This document shows, in pieces, positions 51,530 through 60,927 of a stretch of 64,000 nt of DNA. The notes beneath the pieces are model-generated. The model saw only the letters and a list, made by a program, of their open reading frames with translations, searched no databases and was not told the origin of the DNA. Made by a program: the position numbers and the translations under genes. Numbering within the stretch: position 1 is the first letter of the stretch; each line of letters opens with the position of its first letter. Source of the DNA: Streptomyces natalensis ATCC 27448 (GTDB taxonomy: Bacteria > Actinomycetota > Actinomycetes > Streptomycetales > Streptomycetaceae); NCBI RefSeq assembly GCF_000935125.1, contig NZ_JRKI01000034.1:496001-560000 (forward strand). The letters are read 5' to 3'.

Positions 51530-52765
51530 ATGACCGAAGTACCGACCGCGGCGCCCTTCGCGGCGCCGTCCCGGGCGCCGTCCGAGGCGATCGTCTTCCC
51601 TCAGGACCGCTCCTGTCCCTACCACCCGCCGACCGGCTACCGGCCGCTGAGCGGACAGGGTCCCCTCACCCGGGTCGCCTTCTACGACGGCCGCCAGGTA
51701 TGGGCGGTGACCGGCCACGCCGAGGCGCGGGCGCTGCTGACCGACCGCCGGCTCTCGTCCGACCGCCAGAACCCGGCGTTCCCCATTCCCATCGAGCGCC
51801 TGGAGGCGATCCGGCGGGTGCGGACCCCGCTGATCGGCGTGGACGACCCGGAGCACAACACTCAGCGCCGGATGCTGATCCCCAGCTTCAGCGTCAAACG
51901 GACCGCCGCCATGCGGCCGGACATCCAGCGGATCGTCGACGGTCTGCTGGACCGGATGCTGGCCCAGGGCCCGCCCGCCGAGCTGGTATCCGCATTCGCC
52001 CTCCCCGTTCCCTCGATGGTGATCTGCGCGCTGCTCGGCATCCCGTACGGCGACCACGAGTTCTTCGAGGAGCAGTCGCGCCGGATCCTGCGCGGCCCGA
52101 CGAGCGAGGAGTCGGAGCAGGCACGCCTCCGACTTGAGGAGTACCTCACCGAGCTGATCGCCCGTAAGGAGCGCGAGCCGGGTGACGGGCTGCTCGACGA
52201 ACTGATCGCCGACCGGCTGAAGGAGGGCTCCCTCGCACACCGGGAACTGGTCCGGCTGGCCATGATCCTGCTGGTCGCGGGCCATGAGACCACGGCCAAT
52301 ATGATCTCGCTGGGCACCTTCACGCTGCTCGAACACCCCGAGCGGCTCGCCCGGTTGCGGGAGCGGCCGGAGCAGATACCGGCCGCCGTCGAGGAGCTGC
52401 TGCGGTTCCTGTCCATCGCGGACGGGCTGGTACGGGTGGCAACGGAGGACATCGAGATCGGCGGCGTGACCATTCGCGCCGATGACGGGGTGCTGTTCCC
52501 CACCTCCCTGATCAACCGGGACGCCACCGCGTATCCGGAGCCGGACGCCCTGGACTGGGACCGTTCCGCGCGCCACCATGTGGCCTTCGGTTTCGGCGTG
52601 CACCAGTGCCTGGGCCAGAATCTCGCCCGCGCGGAGATGGAGATCGCGCTGGGCTCGCTGTTCACCAGGATCCCGGATCTGCGGCTCGCCGCGCCGGCCG
52701 CCGAGATCCCGTTCAAACCCGGCGATACCCTGCAAGGCATGATCGAACTGCCGGTGGCCTGGTAA
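51530..52765 (+). CDS. Cytochrome P450, CYP105-like
   Basis: A 411-aa soluble P450 from ATG 51530, with TGGGAGGC upstream. The I-helix is ILLVAGHETTANMISLGTF, the ExxR is in EELLRFLS, and the heme loop is FGFGVHQCLGQNLAR with the cysteine ligand. The N-terminal VTGHAEARALLTDRRLSSDR and ending LPVAW fit the CYP105 family, which hydroxylates varied xenobiotics and secondary metabolites. The ferredoxin gene 55 bp downstream is the likely electron donor, a pairing typical of this family. Confidence 0.92.
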   Translation: MTEVPTAAPFAAPSRAPSEAIVFPQDRSCPYHPPTGYRPLSGQGPLTRVAFYDGRQVWAVTGHAEARALLTDRRLSSDRQNPAFPIPIERLEAIRRVRTPLIGVDDPEHNTQRRMLIPSFSVKRTAAMRPDIQRIVDGLLDRMLAQGPPAELVSAFALPVPSMVICALLGIPYGDHEFFEEQSRRILRGPTSEESEQARLRLEEYLTELIARKEREPGDGLLDELIADRLKEGSLAHRELVRLAMILLVAGHETTANMISLGTFTLLEHPERLARLRERPEQIPAAVEELLRFLSIADGLVRVATEDIEIGGVTIRADDGVLFPTSLINRDATAYPEPDALDWDRSARHHVAFGFGVHQCLGQNLARAEMEIALGSLFTRIPDLRLAAPAAEIPFKPGDTLQGMIELPVAW

Positions 52766-52820
52766 GTGCCACCCACCGGTGACAGCGGACGTAACAGCGG
52801 ACGAGCGAAAGGGGTCCGGT

Positions 52821-53015
52821 ATGCGGATCGCCATTGACCAGGACGTATGCATCGGCTCCGGGCAGTGCGTCCTGACCGCGCCGAAGGTGTTCACCCAGGA
52901 CGACGACGGTTTCAGCCAGGTGCTGCCCGGCAGCGAGGACGGTGCGGGCGACCCGCTCGTACGGGAGGCCGCCCGCGCCTGCCCGGTGCAGGCCATCACC
53001 GTCGAGGACGCCTGA
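52821..53015 (+). CDS. 3Fe-4S ferredoxin
   Basis: A 64-aa acidic ferredoxin. ATG 52821 has AAAGGGG upstream. The cluster ligands are Cys in DVCIGSGQC (CxxxxxC) and in the later ACPVQAI, the pattern of the 3Fe-4S type with the second cysteine of a 4Fe-4S motif replaced. It shuttles electrons from a ferredoxin reductase to the P450 encoded directly upstream, with which it is probably co-transcribed. Confidence 0.9.
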   Translation: MRIAIDQDVCIGSGQCVLTAPKVFTQDDDGFSQVLPGSEDGAGDPLVREAARACPVQAITVEDA

Positions 53016-53187
53016 CCACGAAGGCCGTCGGGCCGTAACGACCGTCCGGCCGTCAAGACCACCCCGTCACGACGGCCGCGTGACGCGTCCCCTGACTTCT
53101 CTCCCTACGGCCCTTCATCCCAACGGCATCCGGTATCCCTACGGCATCCACCCCATCCGCTACCGCAGCGACCCCGGCTGCACCGCA

Positions 53188-55017
53188 CTACCCCAACGCC
53201 CCCTGGGTAACGGGCAGTTCGAGGACCCCGGTGTCCTCGGGCGCGCTGGTGACCCTCACCGGCTTCACCCCGCGATTGCCTGTATACGCCGTATCGCTCG
53301 CGGCGATCACCAGGCGCAGACGGTGCCCCGGCTCGTAACGGTGCACGATGGCCGGGAGTTCCACGGTGAACTTCCGCGTCACATCGGGCACCCGGGCCGG
53401 GGCCACCAGCCGGTGCACCAGCGTCTTCGAGCCATCCGGCGCCACGTCGTAGAGCTTGGCGAAGAGCACCAGCTTGTCGGCCGCGTCGGAGGAGTTCTGC
53501 ACCCTCTCGGTCCGCGGCGAGATCACCCTCAGCGACACCCTGGGCGCGCCCACCACATCGACCGGCCTCCCCTCGGCCACCGGGGCGGAGGTCCAGTCCA
53601 GATAGGTGCCCCTCCCGTCGTACGGCGCGAGGTCGGGCAGCCTGAGCAGACCGGACGCCGGGTTCTCGGAATGACTGGTGGGCAGCAGGTGGTTGCGGTA
53701 GGTGCGGCTGCCGCGCACCACCTGCGTACGGTCGTCCACGAGCCTGCCGTCACCGGAGAGATAGAGCTTCTGGCCGGCGCCCACGGGGAATCGGGGCGAG
53801 GTCGCATACGTCGGCCCGTCGGTGACCCAGTCCCGGTAGTAGGCGAAGGCCGGCCCGGTGTGCGCCCCCATCCGGTGGTGCAGATAGCGGTCGAACCAGG
53901 CCAGGATCCGCCTGCCGACGTAGCTGCTCTCCAAGTGCCCCTTGCCCAGGTCCAGTTCGCCCGGCGCCGGGTGCTCCATTCCGCCGCTGTGGCCCCAGTG
54001 CTGCCAGATCATCTTGGCCGGGGTGCCCTGGGCGGTGAGGGTGCGGTAGGTGGCGGCGGCCTCGTTGAGGTTGAAAAGGGTGTCGGCCTGGCCCTGGACC
54101 AGCAGCGTCGGGGCCTTGACCGACCGCAGATACGAGACCGGGGAGACGCTGCGCACATAGGCGAGCATGGCGGCGGTCCGCTCCGCCGGGTACCGCCCGG
54201 AATCCAGCAGCCGCTTGGTCCGACAGGCCGGCGCGACGAAGTGCAGACAGCCCGCACCGCCCCACCGCGAGGCCGCCAGGCTCGGATGGAGCAGTCCCTG
54301 CGCCTCGCCGATGAGGAAGAAGCCGTTGGTCCACTCGTACTTGTAGGCGCCGGGGACCGGTCCGGCTGCGCCCCGGATGCGGCCGGCGTTGTTGGGGTCG
54401 AGGGAGTAGGAGAGGTCGTTCCAGGTGATCAGCGGGACCAGTGCGTCGATACGGTGGTCGACGGACGCGGTCGCCATCTGGATCGCGCCGCCGTACGAGC
54501 CGCCGATCATGCCGACCCGGGGATCGCCCGTGCCGTCCTGGGTGACGTAATCGACCCGGGTACCGTCGTCGGCGGCGCGCGTGCCGGCCAGCAGATCGAC
54601 CAGCCCGCTCGCGGCCCGGGCGTCGATCCTGGGGTCGTCGAGGGAGATCGGGCAGCCGCTTTTGCCGAAGCCGAGGCCGGAGTAGGCCAGGGCGACATAG
54701 CCGCGGGCCGCGAGGGCCTTGGCGATGGCGTCGGTCGAGCCGTCCGCCTTGCTGCCGCCGAAGCCGTTGGTGGTCAGGACGGCGGGCGCCGGGTGTGCGG
54801 CGTCGACGCCGGAGGGGCGGTAGAGGTCCGCGTCCAGGGTGCACGTGCGGCCGCCGGCGCGGACGGTCACCTTCAGCGCGGAGACGGCGTACGGGTCGGT
54901 GGCGGATGCGTGTACGGGGGCGGTCAGGGCGAGGGGCGCGGCGAGTGCGGTGCTTGCCAGCAGGGCGAGGGAAGTGCGGAGTACGGAGCGGGACGCGGCA
55001 CGGGACACGCTGGGCAC
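53188..55017 (-). CDS. Secreted X-Pro dipeptidyl-peptidase-like (S15/CocE) hydrolase
   Basis: A ~609-aa exported alpha/beta-hydrolase. GTG 55017 is preferred, with GGAGGT 5 bp upstream; a TTG lies at 55047. The signal peptide RTSLALLASTALAAPLALTAP ends near VHASA. The nucleophile is in GMIGGSYGGAIQM, the Asp in VQGQADTLFNLNE and the His in WGHSGGMEHP. The C-terminal ~220 residues form the jelly-roll domain of the S15/CocE family (VSLRVISPRTERVQNSSDA, RLRLVIAAS). It probably cleaves X-Pro dipeptides or esters outside the cell. Confidence 0.9.
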   Translation of the reverse strand: MPSVSRAASRSVLRTSLALLASTALAAPLALTAPVHASATDPYAVSALKVTVRAGGRTCTLDADLYRPSGVDAAHPAPAVLTTNGFGGSKADGSTDAIAKALAARGYVALAYSGLGFGKSGCPISLDDPRIDARAASGLVDLLAGTRAADDGTRVDYVTQDGTGDPRVGMIGGSYGGAIQMATASVDHRIDALVPLITWNDLSYSLDPNNAGRIRGAAGPVPGAYKYEWTNGFFLIGEAQGLLHPSLAASRWGGAGCLHFVAPACRTKRLLDSGRYPAERTAAMLAYVRSVSPVSYLRSVKAPTLLVQGQADTLFNLNEAAATYRTLTAQGTPAKMIWQHWGHSGGMEHPAPGELDLGKGHLESSYVGRRILAWFDRYLHHRMGAHTGPAFAYYRDWVTDGPTYATSPRFPVGAGQKLYLSGDGRLVDDRTQVVRGSRTYRNHLLPTSHSENPASGLLRLPDLAPYDGRGTYLDWTSAPVAEGRPVDVVGAPRVSLRVISPRTERVQNSSDAADKLVLFAKLYDVAPDGSKTLVHRLVAPARVPDVTRKFTVELPAIVHRYEPGHRLRLVIAASDTAYTGNRGVKPVRVTSAPEDTGVLELPVTQGALG

Positions 55018-55186
55018 GAAGGACCTCCACAAGGACGGCCGTACCAACCAGTCGGTAGCAGCGCCTCATCGTGTGACACGAGTAACCGACGTGTCAACGA
55101 CCCTGACAGGACTTCTTGATGGCACGTCAGTTCGCCGTCGTTCAGGGCGAATTCAGCAGGTCGGGGGGTATGCGCTCGTGTCGCCC

Positions 55187-55634
55187 GTCCGCTGCGCTTT
55201 GCCGGGGCCCCACGTTTTCGGCTTTCCCGCCGTCGCGGGTTTCTCCCCACGTTGTCGGCCGTCCCGCCGCGGTTTCTTCTCGCCGTGGCGCCTGCGGCGG
55301 GCGTTGCCGCTTGCGCGGGGCTGTTCGGCAGCGGGACCGAGCCTCCGAACTTCGTCCTGCGGCCCGGCCCCTCCCCGTTGGGGGTGGGAGAAAACCAGTG
55401 GGGGATCCGTGGGTGGTCGGGTGCCGCTTGTCCGTCGAGACATGGGAACTGGACAGAGGACGCACGCCCCCACCGGCCCCTTCCCTCCCACCCACGGGAG
55501 GGGCCGCGCCGCAGGACGGAGTCCGGAGGCGTGGTACCGCACCCGAAAACACCACGCCCGCCGCAGGCGCAACGGCGAAAAACCCCCACGGCGGGAAAGA
55601 CAAAAACGTGGGGTCCAAGCCAAGCGCAGCGGAC
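55187..55634. repeat. Long imperfect inverted repeat between two peptidase genes
   Basis: Two arms of about 215-220 bp face each other around a centre near 55410. The left arm begins GTCCGCTGCGCTTTGCC; the reverse complement of the right end begins GTCCGCTGCGCTTGGC. Shared blocks include CCCCACGTTTT, CTTTCCCGCCGT, GGGTTTTTC-like, GCGCCTGCGGCGGGCGT, GTCCTGCGGC and CGGCCCCTCCC. The right arm ends 2 bp from the S9 stop codon. The long frames inside are by-products of this GC-rich repeat, not genes. Its function is not known; a bulky RNA hairpin or bidirectional terminator is plausible. Confidence 0.7.
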
Positions 55635-55636
55635 GG

Positions 55637-57664
55637 TCATGGGCGCAGCTCCAAGGCCGGGATGTCGTCGCGGACGAAGCCGAAGGTCTGGGAGTAGAGG
55701 GAGAGTTCCGCCTCGATGGCGCGGACGATGGTCTGGGCGCGACGGAAGCCATGCCCCTCGCCCGCGAAAGCGAGATAGGCATGCGGTATGCCGCGCCCCT
55801 CGACCGCAGCGAGGAACCGGTCGCACTGCACGGGCGGGCAGATCACATCGTCCATGCCCTGGAGCAGCAGGAACGGCGCGGTGATCCGGTCCGCGCGGTG
55901 CAGCGGCGACCGCTCGCGGTACCGCTCGGGCACCTCGGCGAACGAGCCGACCAGCGACTCCAGATACTGCGATTCGAAGTCATGGGTCTCGCCGGTGGCC
56001 CAGCCGGCCAGGTCCAGGATGGGGTAGCTGATGGTGCCGCAGGCGTAGAGGTCGGTGGTGGTGAGCGAGGCGGCGGCGGTCCAGCCGCCGGCGCTGCCGC
56101 CGCGGATCGCCAGCCGGGCGGGGTCGGCGCTGCCCTCGTCGGCCAGCGCGCGGGCGACGGCCGCGCAGTCCTCGACGTCCACCACGCCCCACTGGCCGCG
56201 CAGCCGTTCGCGGTAGTGCCTGCCGTAGCCCGTGGAACCACCGTAGTTGACCACGGCGACGCCGATGCCGCGGGAGGTGAAATAGGCCAGCTCCAGATCG
56301 AGCACCAGAGGGGAGTGGCCGGTCGGGCCGCCGTGCACCCACACCACATAGGGCGGCAACTCGCCCTCGGGGGACGCGTATTGGGGGTGGTGCGGCGGAT
56401 AGACATGGGCGTGGACGTCGCGCCCGTCGGGGCCCGCGAAGGTGCGGGTCTGCGGCTGCGGATAGTAGGCAGGGTCCACGACGTCGGTGTGTTCGGCGGC
56501 GAGGGGCCGGGCGCGTCCGGTGCAGGTGTCCAGCTCGACGATTTCGTAGGAGCGGTGCGGCCCGGCGGCGATGCCGATGACGCGGCTGCCGTGGACGGCG
56601 AGGGCGGGGGCCCATTCCGTCCAGGGGCCCGCCGCGTCCACCAGCTCTCCCGAGACGGGGTCGAGGATGCCGAGGACGGTGGTGCCGTGGCCGTGGAGGA
56701 CGGCCAGGGTGCCGTTGTCCAGCGGCAGGAACCAGCGCTGCCCGAGGGTCCACAGCGGGCCGCCGAACTCCTCCTCCCGGGCCGGGCACAGGCCCCGGCT
56801 CGCCACCACGCCGTCCGACTGCGCGTCCGGGTCGAGGCGCTGGAGCTCCCACCAGCCGCTGAGGTCGGAGGCGAACAGCAGCGAGCCGTCGGCGGCCCAC
56901 TCGATCTGTGCGACGGACTCGCCGCTCTCGCCGCCGCCGGGCGCGGTCGGGCCGAGGTCGCCGACGAGCGGCCGGACATCGGCGAACTCCCCCTTGGCGG
57001 TGATCTCGGCCAGCATCACCAGCGTCCCGTCCCAGGGCATCTGGGGGTGGTCCCAGGCGATCCAGGCCGCCCGCCGCCCGTCCGGGGAGATCCGCGGGCC
57101 GGTGACGAACCGGTGCCGGGCATCGCTCAACTCCCGTACGGAAGCGCGGTGTTGGGCGGCCGATCCATCCAGCGGTACGGCGGCGATCACCCGGCGCACA
57201 TCCGTCGGCCGCGCGCCGGTGAACTCCTCCAGGACGCACCACACCTCGCCGAGCTCCGGGCGCAGCACCGGGTCCGCCCAGCGCAGTCCGCCGCCGACCG
57301 CGGAGACGGGGGTCAGCGGGCGCGGGGGGACGCCGCTGTCCGGCTCGTAGGCATACAGCCGCTGGTCGGCGAAGTTGCTGAAGACCAGGAGGGGGCCGCG
57401 CTCGGTGACCGTACCGGCCCAGGGCTGACCGCCGTACTCCATCACCCGGCTGCGGACGTTCCACGGTCCGGGCAGCGGCGACTCCACGGTGCCGTCCGCC
57501 CGTCGGCGCATCAGCGCGCGGCGGCCGCCCTCGGCGGGCCGGGGCTCGGTCCACCAGATCTCGTCGCCGACCACACCGACGAACGTCGGCCGGCCGTCAT
57601 GGGACGCCACCGTCCGGGCGTCGATCGGCGACGGCCAGGCGCCGTGGGGGGCCGTGGTCACCAT
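55637..57664 (-). CDS. S9-family prolyl oligopeptidase-like peptidase
   Basis: A 675-aa cytoplasmic serine peptidase. ATG 57664 has GGAGGA 7 bp upstream. The N-terminal ~380 residues form a beta-propeller (RVMEYGGQPWAGTV, GGGLRWADPVLRPELGEVW, RISPDGRRAAWIAWDHPQMP). The catalytic domain has the nucleophile in IRGGSAGGWTAA, the Asp in QGMDDVICPP and the His in GEGHGFRRAQ, plus WVHGGPTGHS. Such enzymes cleave short peptides after proline or similar residues. It heads a run of peptidase genes with the M20 and M55 genes upstream on the same strand. Confidence 0.92.
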   Translation of the reverse strand: MVTTAPHGAWPSPIDARTVASHDGRPTFVGVVGDEIWWTEPRPAEGGRRALMRRRADGTVESPLPGPWNVRSRVMEYGGQPWAGTVTERGPLLVFSNFADQRLYAYEPDSGVPPRPLTPVSAVGGGLRWADPVLRPELGEVWCVLEEFTGARPTDVRRVIAAVPLDGSAAQHRASVRELSDARHRFVTGPRISPDGRRAAWIAWDHPQMPWDGTLVMLAEITAKGEFADVRPLVGDLGPTAPGGGESGESVAQIEWAADGSLLFASDLSGWWELQRLDPDAQSDGVVASRGLCPAREEEFGGPLWTLGQRWFLPLDNGTLAVLHGHGTTVLGILDPVSGELVDAAGPWTEWAPALAVHGSRVIGIAAGPHRSYEIVELDTCTGRARPLAAEHTDVVDPAYYPQPQTRTFAGPDGRDVHAHVYPPHHPQYASPEGELPPYVVWVHGGPTGHSPLVLDLELAYFTSRGIGVAVVNYGGSTGYGRHYRERLRGQWGVVDVEDCAAVARALADEGSADPARLAIRGGSAGGWTAAASLTTTDLYACGTISYPILDLAGWATGETHDFESQYLESLVGSFAEVPERYRERSPLHRADRITAPFLLLQGMDDVICPPVQCDRFLAAVEGRGIPHAYLAFAGEGHGFRRAQTIVRAIEAELSLYSQTFGFVRDDIPALELRP

Positions 57665-57790
57665 GCTGCTGTTCCTCCTTCACCCGGCACCGCGTGGGTG
57701 CCGCTGTACGGTCCTGCCGCTCCGCCTGCCCGCGGACACGCCCCGGGGCCTGTCCCCGATTCCGTCCCCGGTCCTGTCCCGGATCCTGTC

Positions 57791-59209
57791 CTAAGCCCGT
57801 CTCAGGAAATCGTCCAGGACCCGGACGCCGAAGTGCAGAGCCTCCACCGGCACCCGTTCGTCCACGCCGTGGAACAGCGCCTGATAGTCGAATTCCGGGG
57901 GCAGCTTGAGCGGCGAGAAGCCGTAGCCTGCGATGCCCAGCCGGGAGAACTGCTTGGCGTCCGTGCCCCCGGACATGCAGTACGGGACGACATGGCCCTG
58001 CGGGTCGAACCGCTCGACCGAGGCCCGCATCGCCGCATACGTCGGGGACTCCAGCGGCGCCTCCAGCGCGACCTCGCCGTGGTGGTAGTCCCAGGTCACC
58101 TCGGCTCCGGTGAGGGTGTCCATGGTGGTACGGAACTCCGACTCGCCGCCGGGGACGACCCGGCCGTCCACATAGGCGACCGCGCTGCCCGGGATCACAT
58201 TGACCTTGTAACCGGCGTCCAGCATCGTCGGGTTGGCGCTGTTGCGGACCGTGGGCTCGACCAGTTTGGCGCACGGGCCGAGCTTGGCCAGCAGCGCATC
58301 GACGTCGAAGTCGGGCGCGGCGACATCGACGTCGAGATCGTGCAGGGCGGCCAGTTCGCGCAGCGCGGCGCGCACGGTCGGGGTGAGCCGGACCGGCCAT
58401 TCGTACGCGCCGATCCGGGCGACCGCGGCGGCCAGCCGGCTGACGGCATTGGCGCGGTTGACCTTCGAGCCGTGGCCCGCCTGCCCGCGCGCGGTCAGCT
58501 TCAGCCAGGCCGTCCCCCGCTCCCCCGCCGCGATCGGGTACAGCCGCATGCCGCCGCCCGCGTGGAAGGTGAAGGCCCCGGACTCGCCGATGCCCTCCGT
58601 GCAGCCCTCGAAGAGGTCGGCGTGATGGTCGGCCAGGAAGCCCGAGCCGTCGTGTGCGCTGGCCTCCTCGTCGGCGGTGAAGGCCAGCACGATGTCGCGC
58701 CGCGGCCGGACGCCGGCCCGCGCCCACCGGCGGGCGACCGCCAGCACCATGGCGTCCATGTTCTTCATGTCGACCGCGCCGCGGCCCCAGACCACGCCCT
58801 CGCGCACCTCCCCGGAGAACGGGTGCACGCTCCAGTCGGCGGGCTCGGCGGGCACCACGTCCAGATGGCCGTGCACCAGCAGGGCCGCGGCCCCGGGGTC
58901 CGTGCCGGCGATCCGGGCGACGACGTTCGTACGGCCCTTGGTGCGCTCCAGCAGCGTCGGTTCGAGCCCGGCGTCGGCCAGCCGCTCGGCGACGTACTCG
59001 GCGGCCGGGCGCTCCTGGCAGGCTCCGTCACCGGCGTTGCCGGTATCGATACGGATCAGCTCGGAGGTGAAGCGGACCACTTCGTCCAGGGCCTGCTGGT
59101 CGACGGGCGCGACGGCATCGGCGGCCCGGGCGGGGCCGACGACCCTGGCGGACCCGGCCGTTTCGGGGACGCCGACGGGTCCGGCGCGGTCCCCCTGCTG
59201 CTCAGCCAT
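57791..59209 (-). CDS. M20-family metallopeptidase
   Basis: A 472-aa zinc peptidase. ATG 59209 has GTGGAGGAAC upstream and overlaps the end of the M55 gene by 8 bp, so translation is probably coupled. The metal site is visible: His and Asp in LLVHGHLDVVPAE, the bridging Asp in GRGAVDMKNMDAM, Glu in TADEEASAHDG, and the late His in QALFHGVDERVP. The lid domain (KLTARGQAGHGSK) is complete. M20 enzymes include dipeptidases and acylases. Together with the M55 D-aminopeptidase it may process peptides containing D-residues. Confidence 0.9.
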   Translation of the reverse strand: MAEQQGDRAGPVGVPETAGSARVVGPARAADAVAPVDQQALDEVVRFTSELIRIDTGNAGDGACQERPAAEYVAERLADAGLEPTLLERTKGRTNVVARIAGTDPGAAALLVHGHLDVVPAEPADWSVHPFSGEVREGVVWGRGAVDMKNMDAMVLAVARRWARAGVRPRRDIVLAFTADEEASAHDGSGFLADHHADLFEGCTEGIGESGAFTFHAGGGMRLYPIAAGERGTAWLKLTARGQAGHGSKVNRANAVSRLAAAVARIGAYEWPVRLTPTVRAALRELAALHDLDVDVAAPDFDVDALLAKLGPCAKLVEPTVRNSANPTMLDAGYKVNVIPGSAVAYVDGRVVPGGESEFRTTMDTLTGAEVTWDYHHGEVALEAPLESPTYAAMRASVERFDPQGHVVPYCMSGGTDAKQFSRLGIAGYGFSPLKLPPEFDYQALFHGVDERVPVEALHFGVRVLDDFLRRA

Positions 59210-60035
59210 ATTGTTCCTCCACGGCGGAAGAGACGACGGTGGTGACCGCCTTGAAGCACCGGATGGCTTCATACATGTCCTGACTGGTATACGCGACGCG
59301 GCGCTCTCCGCTGCGCTCCACGCCGGGCACGCACGTCGCCGCGCCCACCAGATGCTCGGCGTCGAATTCCATCTCGACGCCATGCGGCCCGCGCCGCACC
59401 GGCTCGCGCCGCCCCGCCAGCGCCGTCCCCGTCTTCGCCGCGGCCCGGATGTCGGCGGCCGTACGGGCCGGGGGCCGGCACACCGCGGCGTACCGCGACA
59501 CATAGTCCTTGACCGCCACCCCCGGCGCGTCCGGCGCATACCCCAGGGCGTCCTGACACGTCCGGTCATCGCCCGTGACCAGCACGACAGGCACGCCGTA
59601 CTCGGCCACCACAAGGGAGTTGAGATACCCCTCGCTGGCCCGGGTGCCGTCGACCCAGACCCCGGTGAGGGTGTTGGCCAGATAGGTGTGCGCCAGGACG
59701 CCTTCGGTACCCGCGCCGGTGTGGTAGCCGACGAAGGCGATGCCGTCCACGTCACCGTGCTGGACGCCCTCGACCATGCTCAGCGACTTGTGCCGCCCCG
59801 TCAGCATCTGTGCCCGCTCGTCGAGCTGCTCCAGCAGCAGATTGCGCATCGTCCAGTGCGCTTCATTGACGAGCACCTCATCGGCCCCGCCCTCGAAGAA
59901 CCCGGCGATCGCCGCATTCACATCGGAGGTGAACATATGCCGGCAGCGCTCCCACTGCGGCGTCCCAGGCAGCACATCCGCGGGCCAGGTAACGCCCGTT
60001 GCGCCTTCCATGTCCGCGCTGATCAGGATCTTCAT
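59202..60035 (-). CDS. dppA: M55-family D-aminopeptidase
   Basis: A 277-aa DppA-like zinc peptidase that releases D-amino acids from peptides. The family motif is at the start: KILISADMEGATGV, with the metal-binding Asp and Glu. ECRHMFTSDVNAAIAGFFEGG-like sequence, LVNEAHWTMRNLL and VGYHTGAGTEGVLAHTY follow, the last holding the metal-binding His. ATG 60035 opens the run of four peptidase genes. It overlaps the M20 gene by 8 bp. D-amino acid peptides from peptidoglycan recycling are a natural substrate, which is inference here. Confidence 0.9.
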   Translation of the reverse strand: MKILISADMEGATGVTWPADVLPGTPQWERCRHMFTSDVNAAIAGFFEGGADEVLVNEAHWTMRNLLLEQLDERAQMLTGRHKSLSMVEGVQHGDVDGIAFVGYHTGAGTEGVLAHTYLANTLTGVWVDGTRASEGYLNSLVVAEYGVPVVLVTGDDRTCQDALGYAPDAPGVAVKDYVSRYAAVCRPPARTAADIRAAAKTGTALAGRREPVRRGPHGVEMEFDAEHLVGAATCVPGVERSGERRVAYTSQDMYEAIRCFKAVTTVVSSAVEEQYG

Positions 60036-60181
60036 GCCTCGTCACGTTACGCGGCCCCGAACACCCCGGCCAGACCTGTGGATAACGCCGGAGGTCCAGA
60101 CCACCGGAGGTCTACCCGGGTGGCGCAGCGATGCCCGCCCGGGGTGGCGCCGACCGCGTGCCCGCAACCGGCCGACGGCTC

Positions 60182-60511
60182 CTACCCCGCAGCGATGGCC
60201 CGGAGTGCCGCCAGATGGCGCTCGTAGACGGCCCGTCCTTCACAGGTCAGCGAGAGCCAGGTACGCGGGCGCCGTCCGACCCGGCCCTTTTCGACGTGCA
60301 CCCAGCCCGCCTCCTCCAGCAGCGACACCTGCTTGGAGAGGGCCGAGTCGGTGACCTCGACCAGATCGCGCACGAAGCCGAACTCGGCCTTGTCCACCGG
60401 CGCCAGGGCCGCCGCCACCGACAGGCGCACGGGCGCGTTGAGCAGGGGCGCGAGGTCGTGCCGGGGATGGTTCCCCGCCTGCGGCCCGTCGGAGTTCCGC
60501 TCGCCGGTCAC
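60182..60511 (-). CDS. Winged-helix transcriptional regulator
   Basis: A 109-aa regulator from GTG 60511, overlapping the end of the membrane protein gene by 4 bp (GTGA). It has a single winged helix: LLNAPVRLSVAAALAPVDKA, then EFGFVRDLVEVTDSALSKQV, LEEAGWVHVEKGRVGRRPRT and LTCEGRAVYERHLAALR. This fits the HTH_27/MarR-like group of small regulators. It probably controls this gene pair, and perhaps the ABC exporter upstream. Confidence 0.85.
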   Translation of the reverse strand: MTGERNSDGPQAGNHPRHDLAPLLNAPVRLSVAAALAPVDKAEFGFVRDLVEVTDSALSKQVSLLEEAGWVHVEKGRVGRRPRTWLSLTCEGRAVYERHLAALRAIAAG

Positions 60512-60927
60512 GCCACCTGCCTCCGCTCCAGCCAGGCACCCGTGACGAGCGGCAGCGCGCACGCCGCGGCGGCCACGGCCGCGAAGGCCGGGCTGTCGGT
60601 GAAGGCCGTGTTCCCCAGCGCGAGCGCCAGGCCGTAGACGACGCCCCAGGACGCCATCACGATGCCGTGCTTGACGCCGAAGCCACGGCGCACCACGCGC
60701 TGCCGCGCGACATACGCGCTCAGCCCCATCACCATGAGCACGTTGGTCAGCGAGACGGCGATCGTCGCGTTGCGGCCGTGCAGCAGAAGACCTGCCGGGA
60801 CGAGGACCAGTTGCCAGGCGGCGAACACCCACAAATAGCGCGCGTACCAGCCGCTTCGCGCCCGCACCTGCTGTTCCACGTCGGCCGCCCGCCCCAAGGT
60901 CTGCCTGGCATCGGCGATTTCGCTCAT
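60508..60927 (-). CDS. Small four-helix membrane protein
   Basis: A 139-aa membrane protein. ATG 60927 has GGGGGAG upstream. Four hydrophobic segments are seen: YLWVFAAWQLVLVPAGLLL, ATIAVSLTNVLMVMGLSAYV, HGIVMASWGVVYGLALALG and FAAVAAAACALPLVTGAWL. The N-terminal ~35 residues form a charged helix (EIADARQTLGRAADVEQQVRA). No family was recognised; similar small proteins are often paired with a wing-helix regulator in Streptomyces. It overlaps that regulator gene by 4 bp. Confidence 0.8.
   Translation of the reverse strand: MSEIADARQTLGRAADVEQQVRARSGWYARYLWVFAAWQLVLVPAGLLLHGRNATIAVSLTNVLMVMGLSAYVARQRVVRRGFGVKHGIVMASWGVVYGLALALGNTAFTDSPAFAAVAAAACALPLVTGAWLERRQVA

Noticed and set aside
55142..55884. 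Several overlapping frames in the inverted repeat, rich in Pro, Arg and Gly
   Set aside because: They mirror one another on both strands because of the inverted repeat and lack start signals, so they are not counted as genes.
54839..59245. Very long open frame on the plus strand (over 1400 codons)
   Set aside because: It is antisense to four peptidase genes with clear motifs and results from the lack of stops in GC-rich DNA. It has no ribosome binding site or domain pattern.
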